Below, in pieces: positions 26,734 through 34,993 of a DNA stretch of 47,612 nucleotides (positions are counted from its first letter, which is position 1; each line of letters opens with the position of its first letter). The position numbers and the translations under genes are program-made. The DNA comes from Myxococcales bacterium (lineage in GTDB: Bacteria > Myxococcota_A > Polyangia > Palsa-1104): the NCBI GenBank assembly GCA_003170275.1, contig PNAM01000080.1, positions 1 through 47,612 on the forward strand. The letters run 5' to 3'. Below the pieces are notes generated by a model that was given only the letters and a program-made list of their open reading frames with translations, searched no databases and was not told the origin of the DNA.

Positions 26734-29700
26734 TGGCACGGCGCGACGGCAACGGCACCGATACACCTGCAAGCAACGCGGCCTTCACCGCGTTCGTAAG
26801 CATGATCGCCGCGCAGTACGCGCCGCCGATCAGCAGCGCGCCTACCGCGGTAAAGGTTGTCGAGCAGGAATTCAACACCGCGAGCGGCGCGTCGCCGCCA
26901 CCAGCGGCGGAAGGGTCGCCGCCAGCCGCGCCTCCACCTTTGGGTAGTGCGAGCAACCAGACCGAAACGCCTACAGCGGTCAAGGAATCCGAGACGCACA
27001 CGGGTGTGCCGATGGTGGCCCTATCGCTCGCGCTGATGTCCTCCGGCTCCTGCACCCAGACCGCGATCCCGATCTCCCGTCTGGCCGAGTTCTTGAACGA
27101 GCTTGGTACCGCCGCCGTGGAACAAGACTTCGTTGATGTTCAAGTCTGGGTCCAGCAGCGGAAGCGGCGCCGCGGCGAGTGCGAGGAAATATGGGGAGTG
27201 ATCCTCGACGCCGACGTCGAAGCTGGAGATCCCTTGGCGGTCATCGTCGATGCCGGTCTTGCAATGCCCACAACCTGGTGGAAGACCCGTCACGGGTGGA
27301 AAGCGATCTGGGTGTTCGACACGCCCGTTGATCCCGCCACGTTCGGCGCAATCTCGCAGCAGTTCACGATCGCCGTGCTCGGCGGCGATCCGAAGTCGTG
27401 GTCGCCAGACCAGGCGCAGCACCTGCCCATCGTGCTCAAGAGCACCATCGACGGCGTTGCCCTCGTCAACTTCCCGGCGGTGCAGACCAACGCACAGCCG
27501 CTCAGCGTGGCTGACTACATCCCAGAGCTACCGACACGCCTTCAACGCGCACTGGCCGGCGGCCGATACCTCAGTGCCGGCGAGCGTCGCGCTGTAGAGG
27601 CGTACCTCTTGGAGTTGGGCACCCCCGCCCCTGATGAGAACAGCAGCCGCGTGGGTCCCTACGATTGCTGCCCAGCATCCGAGCAACATGATCGTCCGTG
27701 CTTCTACCTCTATAGGAAGGACGGCGGATCAATCGATGGCACCTGTCACGGCGGCCACGGTGGCGAGGGAACCAAATACTGGTCGGAACATGCGCTGTAC
27801 GCGCTAGCGACGGGCCAGCATCTCGCCCACGCAGGGATCGACGCCTTGCGGGACGTGCCGATCACCTGGGCCGGCAAAGAGTACCTCGACGCGAAATTCG
27901 CCGAAGCGTTCGCGACCGAGCCGAATCCCGAGGTGCTCACCGCCGCTGCGATCACGGTGTGGATGCGTGCTCGATTGGCGCTGGTCACAGCCAAAGCCCG
28001 GCGGCTTGCTGCCGAAGAAGGGCTGGCCATCGATACAGGACCCACAATCGAAAAGGCGCTCTGGTTCTACGAACGAAAGATCGTCGGCTTCGATTCGACC
28101 GGACCGTGCCGCGTGGCGTACGACGCCAACCAACTCGGTATGGTTCTACTCGAAAACAACGGTAAGACGACGGCGCTCAAGGTCAAAGGAGAAACACTCG
28201 CGATACGCCCACATCTACATGAGTGGAAGGCGAGCAGCGCGTATGACATCACAGCGCACGTAGACACCGACAAGAACGGCACCAAGACCCTCGCCTTCGG
28301 CAGCTTCCTCAACGCGTCTGATTACGAATCGCATTGGAACAAGAGCTTCGGCGGAAGCGAGACCCACCTCGCGGCGCTTGGGTTCCCCGTCTTGAACAAC
28401 TTCCTGCTCCCGATTGCCTTCGAGCAGAATCGGTGCGTCATCGATCCGCAGACGAAATGCATCTCAATCACGCGCACCGCCCGCATGCGGGACGGCAGTC
28501 CAAAGTTCGACGCCATGGAGTTCTTCACCAAGCTGCAGCGCGACGGGATGATCCCGCTCGCAACCGAAGAGGACGTGCCACGGTTCTTGATGGCGATGGC
28601 CTCCCCACTCGTGCGCCGCGTCGCCCCGGGACTGCTCGGCGTGTACGTATTCGAGGGTCCGAGCGGCAGCGGCAAGGAGTACCTGGTCGTCATCATCAAC
28701 GACGCGTGGGAAAACTCAATCCTCGTCCCAGCGCTTGTCAGTTTCGAACTTCACGACGTAGACGACCTCGAGATGAATCGCGGATTTCACGCGGCTAGTT
28801 CCGCCGTGTACATGCGCGTGAAAGAAGCTGGCAAGTCCATAGACAAGATCAACTCGCTGATCCGTTTTGCAGCGACCAAGCATGTCACCGCTCGCGGTAT
28901 GCAAAAAGACGCGCGGCAGATACTCAACTCCTTCACCTACCTCGCCGATACCGTCGAGGGATTACCGGAGCGCAAGGAGATCGCGCGGCGCACGGTGGTG
29001 ATCGGAACCCGGACCATTAGCGACGACGTGAGCAAGGGCGAGATCCATCAGCGGATCATCGACCGGGCGCCGGACATCATCGCATACCTGAAGGCGAAGG
29101 TTGAATCGCTATCCCCCGAGTGGTTCTTGAACCAGACGAATACGCAGTCTCGCCAGGTGGCACAGGCTGCGCTGGCCAAGCTATTCGGTGCGACGCTGCC
29201 CGAGGTCAAGGGCGGCAGCACCGACGAGCTTTTCGAATACATGTTGTCGTTCGTCAAGGAGCATGGTGAGCAGGAGGGCAAGGAGCAGATGGAAGCGGCG
29301 AAGAACCGTGGGAGCAAAGACGGCAAGGAGACCATCCTGTTTCCCTCATACGGCCTGGGCATGTTGATCGGAATAATGAAGGACCAGGTCAGGAACAACT
29401 GCCAGGAGTTCTTCAAGCAGCACGGCACCACGCGTTCTCTCGAAATGTTCCTCAAGCGCGAGGCCAACTACCACGAGGTCGAGAACGACCAGCTCCCGTA
29501 TCTGCGCGTTGAGATCAATGGAGCGGCGTACGCATTCAAGTTGGTCAAGGGGAAGCGAAACTTCGTGCTCTTCGACGAGCTGAAATACTGCGATCGGATG
29601 GGTATCGTGCCGATCGGGCCGGCGAAGGCCTGCGAGGAGCAAGCTACTGCGAGCGACGCATCGCAGCAGGCCGATGCGTCGCCGCGCGCTGCGCAACCCC

Positions 29701-29819
29701 AAGCCGAAGCCGCACAGCCGCAGCAGAACCACGGGCCCATGCGGTTCTCCGCCGCCAAGCTCCGCTCAGACAACAAGCAAGAACAGCAGGAGGCGGTGGA
29801 TGCGACCAAACGCAAATAA
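26733..29819 (+). CDS. Primase (archaeo-eukaryotic type) fused to a helicase-like ATPase
   Basis: The 1028-residue protein has a Pro/Ala-rich start, then a primase-polymerase-like domain. GVILDADVEAGDPLAVI near residue 155 gives the DxD motif, KTRHGWKAIWVFD the His motif and GGDPKSWSPDQAQHLPI the third motif region. A Cys/His cluster near 308-345 (YDCCPASEQHDRPCF and DGTCHGGHGG) may bind zinc. The C-terminal half has a P-loop, GPSGSGKE near residue 641, in a D5/SF3-like helicase region. The residue after the P-loop Lys is Glu rather than Ser/Thr, which is unusual. The last 60 residues are Gln/Ala-rich. It overlaps the DNA polymerase gene by 20 bp and should prime and unwind the element's DNA. 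Confidence 0.8.
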   Translation: MARRDGNGTDTPASNAAFTAFVSMIAAQYAPPISSAPTAVKVVEQEFNTASGASPPPAAEGSPPAAPPPLGSASNQTETPTAVKESETHTGVPMVALSLALMSSGSCTQTAIPISRLAEFLNELGTAAVEQDFVDVQVWVQQRKRRRGECEEIWGVILDADVEAGDPLAVIVDAGLAMPTTWWKTRHGWKAIWVFDTPVDPATFGAISQQFTIAVLGGDPKSWSPDQAQHLPIVLKSTIDGVALVNFPAVQTNAQPLSVADYIPELPTRLQRALAGGRYLSAGERRAVEAYLLELGTPAPDENSSRVGPYDCCPASEQHDRPCFYLYRKDGGSIDGTCHGGHGGEGTKYWSEHALYALATGQHLAHAGIDALRDVPITWAGKEYLDAKFAEAFATEPNPEVLTAAAITVWMRARLALVTAKARRLAAEEGLAIDTGPTIEKALWFYERKIVGFDSTGPCRVAYDANQLGMVLLENNGKTTALKVKGETLAIRPHLHEWKASSAYDITAHVDTDKNGTKTLAFGSFLNASDYESHWNKSFGGSETHLAALGFPVLNNFLLPIAFEQNRCVIDPQTKCISITRTARMRDGSPKFDAMEFFTKLQRDGMIPLATEEDVPRFLMAMASPLVRRVAPGLLGVYVFEGPSGSGKEYLVVIINDAWENSILVPALVSFELHDVDDLEMNRGFHAASSAVYMRVKEAGKSIDKINSLIRFAATKHVTARGMQKDARQILNSFTYLADTVEGLPERKEIARRTVVIGTRTISDDVSKGEIHQRIIDRAPDIIAYLKAKVESLSPEWFLNQTNTQSRQVAQAALAKLFGATLPEVKGGSTDELFEYMLSFVKEHGEQEGKEQMEAAKNRGSKDGKETILFPSYGLGMLIGIMKDQVRNNCQEFFKQHGTTRSLEMFLKREANYHEVENDQLPYLRVEINGAAYAFKLVKGKRNFVLFDELKYCDRMGIVPIGPAKACEEQATASDASQQADASPRAAQPQAEAAQPQQNHGPMRFSAAKLRSDNKQEQQEAVDATKRK

Positions 29820-31860
29820 CGCGGTGGTCGTGGACTTCGAGACCCACATGGACGCGAAAAACGGATACAGCCTCAAGAAGATGTCGACACGAGCGTATGT
29901 CACCGATGAGCGCTTCGACATCCTGTCCGTCGCGATAGCCCTCGGCGTCGACAGCGACGTGCTCTTCTTCCATAAGTACGGCACAAACGGCGGATCACTC
30001 GACGACGCCCGACGGTTGCTCGAACAGGCTGCCGCGGAAGGCCGTCGGCTCGTCGCTCACAACGTCAACTTCGAGGGGATGATCCTCTCGCTCAAATGGG
30101 GCATCCACTTCTCGCGCAACTTCGACACCACGTCGTGGTTGAAATATCGCGGATTCGGATGGTCGCTGGCAAACGGCGCCCGGGCCGTAAGCCTGACCAA
30201 GGTGGACGCGCCGCTCTTCGACAACTCGAGCCTGCTGGACATCGAGAAGCTGCAGGAGTTCGCCTACTACAACTGCATGGACGTTGAAATTGCCCGCGCA
30301 CTCCACCACGCTGCTATCGGGGATTGCTTCTTCACCGATCTCGAGTTCTGGGCTGTCAACATCACCTGCCGCGAGAACATCCGCGGCATCGCAATCGATC
30401 GCGCGAAGGCCGCCGAGCTGGTGCGGCTGTTCGCGGGAAAGAGAGATGCGAGCCTCACCAACCTCTGCACGACGTTCAGCAACTTCGACACTGCCAAGCT
30501 GCGGAGCGCCGTCGTCGTGCGCGCGTTCATGAAATCAGAGTTCAGCGTCGATCTAGCCTCGCTCGACAAGCGCGAGCCGGCGGTCGTGGCGCTCAAGCTG
30601 GGCGACACCGACGCCGGCGCCGGTAGGTTTTTGCGTATGCGCGAGGCGGTCGACACCTGGGACCGCCAGTCGAAGAAGGCCGCTATCCTAGCTGCCGGTC
30701 CGGCTCGCGTTTACGGACTGCTCAATTATTGGGGCGCGCACACCGGCCGGTGGTCTGGCGGCGGCCGTGACGCCGAGCGGCTGAACCTGCAGAACCTCCA
30801 CAAGGGTGGGATCGACGAGTTCGACGACCTGAAGCTCATCAGGCTCATCATCGTCGCCGACGAGGATGAGTCGTTCGTGTCCGCCGACCTATCGACAATC
30901 GAGCCCCGCGTGCTGGCGTTCCTAGCCGGCCAACAGGACCTGATTGATTTGTTTGCCGCCGACGCAGATGTCTACATCTACTTCATCAGCGACGTGTTTC
31001 CCGACGTGGAGATCGTGAAGGGTAAGGTCAACGACCACTTGCGCCAACTCGGCAAGAAAGGCGTCCTCGGGCTCGGCTACGGGCAGGGCAAAAAAGCATT
31101 CCTCAGCAAGCTGCGCAGCGAGGACCCGAGCATCACCGAGGATCTGGCCTTCAAGATCCACCAGCAGTACCACCAGAAGTTCCAACGGATCAGCAAGCTC
31201 CGCCGGGACTACTTCAACGCGTTCAAGCAGGCGGCCGACCGCGGGTTGGCCTCGATGGTGGGCGGCTGTTCGTTCAGGAGGATCAAGGACGAGGGTTGCT
31301 CGGGCTTCACCGTCGAGGTGCTCTTGCCGACGGAGCGGCTGCTGGTCTACCGCTCGGTCACGCGGACGAAGGAGGTGAGCCCCTTCGGGAAGCTCCAATG
31401 GACATACCGCTATGCGGACGATTATCAGTTCGACCCAGCCGACAAAAAGGGTGTAACGAGAAGAAGCGGAACCGGAAAGAAGAAGAAATGCGGCGACGGC
31501 CAAATGCGGTCGCAGCTTCTCTCCCAAACCTTGATCGAGAACATCGTATCCGCGGTGGCGAGGGACGTACTCGTCGCCCAAATGCAGAAGATCGAAGAGC
31601 ACGAGGGTATCCACATCAGGTTCAGCGTCCACGACGAGAACGTTGCAGCGACTCGCCGCTGCCCATGCTCGCGCCGGGATGAGCCGCGCGAGAAAGGCGT
31701 ACCCGTCGAGGCGATCCACGAGGCGGATTGCCCATGGGTCAGGGGGCGGGCAATCGTCAAGAAGATGATGTCGAGCGTCCCCGACTACTTCCCCAAGTTG
31801 GTGGGGTTGCCGGTCTCCTGCGAGCTGAGCGACGCGATCCGCGACAGCTATGGGAAGTAA
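29800..31860 (+). CDS. Family A DNA polymerase, phage type, with 3'-5' exonuclease domain
   Basis: The 686-residue enzyme starts with a DEDD exonuclease-like domain (VVDFETHMD; AHNVNFEGMIL; YNCMDVEIA). The polymerase domain has motif A as SADLSTIEPRVLAFLAG near residue 362, motif B as KKGVLGLGYGQGKKAF near 419, and motif C as FSVHDENV near 608. There is no 5' nuclease domain. This is the plan of phage and plasmid-borne polymerases. Between motif C and the end lies a Cys/His-rich insert (RRCPCSRRDE ... HEADCPW), and a Lys-rich insert precedes motif C; both are unusual. ATG at 29,800 has GGAGG 7 bp upstream and lies within the end of the primase gene. Confidence 0.92.
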   Translation: MRPNANNAVVVDFETHMDAKNGYSLKKMSTRAYVTDERFDILSVAIALGVDSDVLFFHKYGTNGGSLDDARRLLEQAAAEGRRLVAHNVNFEGMILSLKWGIHFSRNFDTTSWLKYRGFGWSLANGARAVSLTKVDAPLFDNSSLLDIEKLQEFAYYNCMDVEIARALHHAAIGDCFFTDLEFWAVNITCRENIRGIAIDRAKAAELVRLFAGKRDASLTNLCTTFSNFDTAKLRSAVVVRAFMKSEFSVDLASLDKREPAVVALKLGDTDAGAGRFLRMREAVDTWDRQSKKAAILAAGPARVYGLLNYWGAHTGRWSGGGRDAERLNLQNLHKGGIDEFDDLKLIRLIIVADEDESFVSADLSTIEPRVLAFLAGQQDLIDLFAADADVYIYFISDVFPDVEIVKGKVNDHLRQLGKKGVLGLGYGQGKKAFLSKLRSEDPSITEDLAFKIHQQYHQKFQRISKLRRDYFNAFKQAADRGLASMVGGCSFRRIKDEGCSGFTVEVLLPTERLLVYRSVTRTKEVSPFGKLQWTYRYADDYQFDPADKKGVTRRSGTGKKKKCGDGQMRSQLLSQTLIENIVSAVARDVLVAQMQKIEEHEGIHIRFSVHDENVAATRRCPCSRRDEPREKGVPVEAIHEADCPWVRGRAIVKKMMSSVPDYFPKLVGLPVSCELSDAIRDSYGK

Positions 31861-32113
31861 TGCTTCGGCTGCGCGGCTACGCCGCCTGCATAGACACCGG
31901 ACCCATGGCGCTGTTGAGCGCGGTCGAGCTGCTGGCGACTCGCGCGGACAGGCCAGCCAGTTTTCGACGTGGCGGCCGGCAGGATGTTCGACACCAGTAC
32001 CGCACTGCTGTTGGTCGACAACCAGTCAACCGCCGCACCGCTGCCGCAGCCTCGCCGCAGCCTTAGCCGCAACACAACTACGCGGAATTATTCACAGCCG
32101 CAGCGCCGCAGCT

Positions 32114-32139
32114 TCAAAGAGTACATCTAGACTCTTTGA
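32114..32139. terminator. Perfect 9-bp inverted repeat after the replication operon
   Basis: TCAAAGAGT and ACTCTTTGA enclose the 8-nt loop acatctag. It lies about 250 bp after the polymerase stop in the same direction and is followed by TCTTTCCTTG. The stem is AT-rich and the U run is poor, so it may be a protein-binding site instead of a terminator. Confidence 0.35.
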
Positions 32140-32263
32140 TCTTTCCTTGTAGGTAACTGCTGCTTGCCTCCCAGCAGGTGCGCTCGGAGGCGGTTGGTCG
32201 TCGAAAACCACTGCGGCGTCGCGGCTGCTAATGAAAACACTTGGTTGGAGTGCGGCAGGTACC

Positions 32264-32290
32264 GCGGCGGAGCTGCGGCGGAGCTGCGGC
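32264..32290. repeat. 11-bp tandem repeat
   Basis: GCGGCGGAGCT occurs twice in tandem followed by a partial third copy (GCGGCGG). It lies in the gene-free stretch. Short and possibly slippage-derived; could also be part of a binding array. Confidence 0.5.
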
Positions 32291-32779
32291 GGGTGCGCGG
32301 TTGGACGCTGGAGCTACGGCTGCTAGTCCGCTCATGCCAAGTCCGCCGACAAGATGTCGCACAGGGAAGTTCTACGGCAGGACCCGGCGGTCCTGGTGCC
32401 GCGCGACGGCGACGGCGCCGGCGCCGTTTGCTCGTTGATCGTGTAGCTCGTGCGCAACCGCTGCGCCGGAAATCGCGGATCAGCCAGTTAGCGGTCAAAA
32501 CGGTCATCAGCGGTTGCATGCCACTTTGTGAATCAACGCCGCGGAACTACTCATCTCGAAGTTCGCTTCTTGTCGAAAACGATCACCACGCTTTTGACGC
32601 AACGTTTCGATGAGGTCGAAGGCGCCGGTTACCAGAGCCGATCGCCCTCAGCGACGGGCAGCGCAACCCTTGTCAACGCGGATGAACAATCGGCTGCTGC
32701 GGGCCGGGGCTGTCATGACGTCCCACGTGCGCGGGCAATTGAACGCAAATGCCGGCTCCCACGAGGGTGGGGCACTCGA

Positions 32780-32808
32780 TTGGGTGCATGCGCCTGACCG
32801 CCTATAAT
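32780..32808 (+). promoter_or_regulatory. Strong promoter candidate with perfect TATAAT
   Basis: TTGGGT (32,780-32,785) and TATAAT (32,803-32,808) are 17 bp apart. Transcription would begin near 32,815, right at AGAGG (32,814-32,818), so the first gene would have almost no leader. Because the promoter lies past the in-frame ATG codons at 32,749 and 32,788, those cannot be the start used from it. Confidence 0.6.
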
Positions 32809-32823
32809 TGGTTAGAGGTGATT

Positions 32824-33354
32824 TTGACAACACCAGCGTCCGGTATCGCTCCGTCCATCGCCATTAGGGACGCATGCCTTCGCGTGGCCGAGCAGGTTGC
32901 CCACCGACATGCCGCTGAGCAGACCCGCATCGTAAACCACGTGCAGGCGACCCCTCCAAGCGTGCGCGATATTCCGAGCCCGCCGCCGGTTCGCTTTCCC
33001 CATCTCGACGCCGCGGCGCTCGAGGGCCTGCCTGCCGGATTCGAAGCCCTCGCCGAGGAGTCGGTGTCCCAGTTCGCGGCGGATCTCGCGCACCAAGGCG
33101 CCCGAGGCTCAACAGCGCGTCAGTCGATCGCCAACGACGTCGCGATCTCGAACGCGAGGTTGCGTTGCCTCCAGTCGCTGCAGGCCGTTGCGCTCGGCGG
33201 CGACGATCTCCGACGCGTGCTCGATCTGGAGCGATTGATCGAGGCCGAGCACCGTAGATGGGCGGCGTCCCTGGACATGCTCGCACGCATGGACGCGCCG
33301 CCAGCCTCGGTGCGAATTTCAGCCCAGAATGCTGCAGTGCAATTTAACCGATGA
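32824..33354 (+). CDS. Protein of unknown function, helical
   Basis: The 176-residue protein has a helical N-terminus (ACLRVAEQVAHRHAAEQTRI), a Pro-rich segment (PPSVRDIPSPPPVRFPHLD) and a helical C-terminus (VLDLERLIEAEHRRWAASLD). No domain is recognised. The TTG at 32,824 (or GTG at 32,818) is preferred because a TATAAT promoter lies at 32,803 and AGAGG 5 bp before the TTG. Its stop overlaps the next gene by 4 bp (ATGA), so the two form an operon. Confidence 0.6.
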   Translation: MTTPASGIAPSIAIRDACLRVAEQVAHRHAAEQTRIVNHVQATPPSVRDIPSPPPVRFPHLDAAALEGLPAGFEALAEESVSQFAADLAHQGARGSTARQSIANDVAISNARLRCLQSLQAVALGGDDLRRVLDLERLIEAEHRRWAASLDMLARMDAPPASVRISAQNAAVQFNR

Positions 33355-33710
33355 GGCGCGCTGCACCTGGCCGACGGAGGCTGGTCGAGGACTTTCCGAT
33401 CGCAACCGACCTCGACGCGATTCGCCGGGCGGCCGGCGGCCGAGCGCGGCTGCGCAAACTCGAAAGCGTTGTTCTGACGCTCGACGACGGCCTGGTCATC
33501 GAGGTCGAAATTCTGCACCTCCCGTGGCGGTGGGGCAGCCTCCGACCGTTTCTGCGGTGCCCGTCTTGCGCCCAGCGGTGCAGCGTCCTGCGGCGCGTCC
33601 CCGCGTTTCCCTTTTTGGCTTGCCGCAACGACCTACGCCTCGACTATAGGGCGAAGTATCGTTGCCAAGTGTTGCGACGGGTGAGCTGCACTTCGATTCT
33701 CGGAGTGTAG
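33351..33710 (+). CDS. Mobile-element zinc-knuckle protein, second knuckle degenerate
   Basis: The 119-residue product carries RCPSCAQRCSVLRRV followed by PAFPFLACRNDLRLDYRAKY. This matches a small protein type common in integrative elements and prophages, in which two CxxC pairs flank a LY...F.CR.C.L.Y pattern. Here the second pair lacks its second Cys (ACRND), so zinc binding may be altered. It overlaps the previous gene by 4 bp. Function in the family is unknown. Confidence 0.65.
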   Translation: MRRAAPGRRRLVEDFPIATDLDAIRRAAGGRARLRKLESVVLTLDDGLVIEVEILHLPWRWGSLRPFLRCPSCAQRCSVLRRVPAFPFLACRNDLRLDYRAKYRCQVLRRVSCTSILGV

Positions 33711-33936
33711 CGCGTCGCTAGTTGTCGCTGGTCGTGTCGCCCGCGGTAGTTTGGTGCGGGTAGCACATCATCTTGATGCACCCGAGCGTAGCTTCTCGGC
33801 CATGTCCGGCTTCTCGAAGAGCCGATGCCAGAACAACAATTCCAAAGACCGGCAGGCACGTGCACGACCAGTCTCGAAGGAGCATTCAGCAAACTTTGTG
33901 GTTGCAATCCTCAAACACTGAGAATACGGTTCCGCT

Positions 33937-34254
33937 ATGGAACCACCAGTGAGTGCGAAGGCGGCCCTCCTTCAGGCCCTCATCGCCGGTGAGAGCTTCG
34001 GCCTGGAGCTGATCGACCGGGTGAAGGAGCGTACCGACGGGAAGGTGAACCTCGGCCAGGGCTCCGTGTACCCGGCGCTTCGGGACCTCGAACGCGAGGG
34101 TCTCGTGAAGAGCCACGAGGGGCCCCCGATGCCTGAGCGCGGAGGGAGGCCTCGTCGGTACTACAAGATCACTGCTGAGGGACGGAAGGCCGCGTTCGAG
34201 GATCGGCGGATCATGGGGGCGCTGGCGGCATTTTCGCCTGTGAAAGCGACGTGA
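33937..34254 (+). CDS. PadR family transcriptional regulator
   Basis: The 105-residue protein is a winged-helix regulator of PadR type: LLQALIAGESFGLELIDRV, LGQGSVYPALRDLEREGLV and RPRRYYKITAEGRKA. It lacks the C-terminal dimerisation helix of long PadR proteins and belongs to the short form. Its stop overlaps the GTG of the next gene (GTGA), so the membrane-associated partner is translated with it. PadR proteins often control the partner operon. The 226 bp before it hold no gene. Confidence 0.88.
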   Translation: MEPPVSAKAALLQALIAGESFGLELIDRVKERTDGKVNLGQGSVYPALRDLEREGLVKSHEGPPMPERGGRPRRYYKITAEGRKAAFEDRRIMGALAAFSPVKAT

Positions 34255-34877
34255 GAGTCGTGATCGTCCAGAGGGCAGAGATCGAGGATCAACTCGACTA
34301 CGCGAAGCGCGAGAGCATCGGGGCGCGCGAGCAGGTCGTCGCCGTGGAACGGGATCTTGCACGGGTCGAGCAGCTGATAGCGTGTTGTAGAGAGGATACG
34401 CTGAGCGGTGCGGATCCGTTGGAATCCGGCCTGCATTGGCGGCACGCCGAGCGCGAACGCGATCAAATCCTAGCCCACTTGGAGCATTGCCAGCGTGCCC
34501 ACGTGCAGGCACTTGCGACGGAGGATCAACTTGCGGGGCAGGTTCGCATGTTCAACATGTTGGTCCACGTGCCACACCACGGCAACGAGCACGTCATCCC
34601 GACGGAGCTGGGCGATCCGACAGTCGCGAGTCGCGCGCTGAATGCTCGAAGTCTCCGCCGCGTGGCGTGGGTTCTCGATGGCGTTTCATCAGTGGTGCCG
34701 AAGCGCGTGGCCGACGAAGAGCTGGGCGACGCGCTCGAAGCGATCAAGGCGCATCTCCGAGCCGGAGGCGGTCGGGGTTGGGTGTTTTTCAAGGTGTGGT
34801 CCACGGTGCTCTATGTGCTGGCCCATGGGATCGGCCACTTCATCGCCGGCATTCGTGGGAAGAAGACGGGCAAGTGA
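34251..34877 (+). CDS. Coiled-coil protein with C-terminal hydrophobic segment, PadR partner
   Basis: The 208-residue protein starts with a long charged coiled-coil region (VVAVERDLARVEQLIACC; HAERERDQILAHLEHCQRA), continues with helices (EELGDALEAIKAHL) and ends in a hydrophobic segment (VWSTVLYVLAHGIGHFIAGI) with a basic tail, so it may be tail-anchored in the membrane. GTG start, coupled to the PadR gene. PadR genes are often paired with a membrane partner. The family is not recognised. Confidence 0.65.
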   Translation: MRVVIVQRAEIEDQLDYAKRESIGAREQVVAVERDLARVEQLIACCREDTLSGADPLESGLHWRHAERERDQILAHLEHCQRAHVQALATEDQLAGQVRMFNMLVHVPHHGNEHVIPTELGDPTVASRALNARSLRRVAWVLDGVSSVVPKRVADEELGDALEAIKAHLRAGGGRGWVFFKVWSTVLYVLAHGIGHFIAGIRGKKTGK

Positions 34878-34993
34878 TCGAGGAAGGAGCCCCGTGGGAT
34901 ATGCTTGGACGATGTGGAGTATTGAACGTGGCGAATAACTCGTGAGTAACCAGAATGAGAGCAAAGAAACCGCGCATCCAATCATTGAACTGA

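Larger units (their letters stand above)
31861..32779. other. Gene-free stretch downstream of the DNA polymerase
   Basis: About 0.9 kb shows no convincing gene on either strand. The open frames here are Arg- or Ala-rich and lack ribosome sites. It is rich in CTG/CCGCAG-type short runs. It holds a perfect hairpin (32,114-32,139) and a short tandem repeat (32,264-32,290). A replication origin, a small RNA or decayed genes are all possible; the sequence does not settle it. Confidence 0.5.

Noticed and set aside
31411..31422. YADD in the polymerase, resembling a reverse-transcriptase active site
   Set aside because: It lies between motifs B and C of a clear family-A polymerase, and no other reverse-transcriptase motif or template/variable repeat is seen, so no retron or diversity-generating element is called.
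32164..32613. Open frame of 149 codons in the gene-free stretch
   Set aside because: The product is Arg-rich with a run of Arg, has no ribosome site and shows no fold-like pattern.
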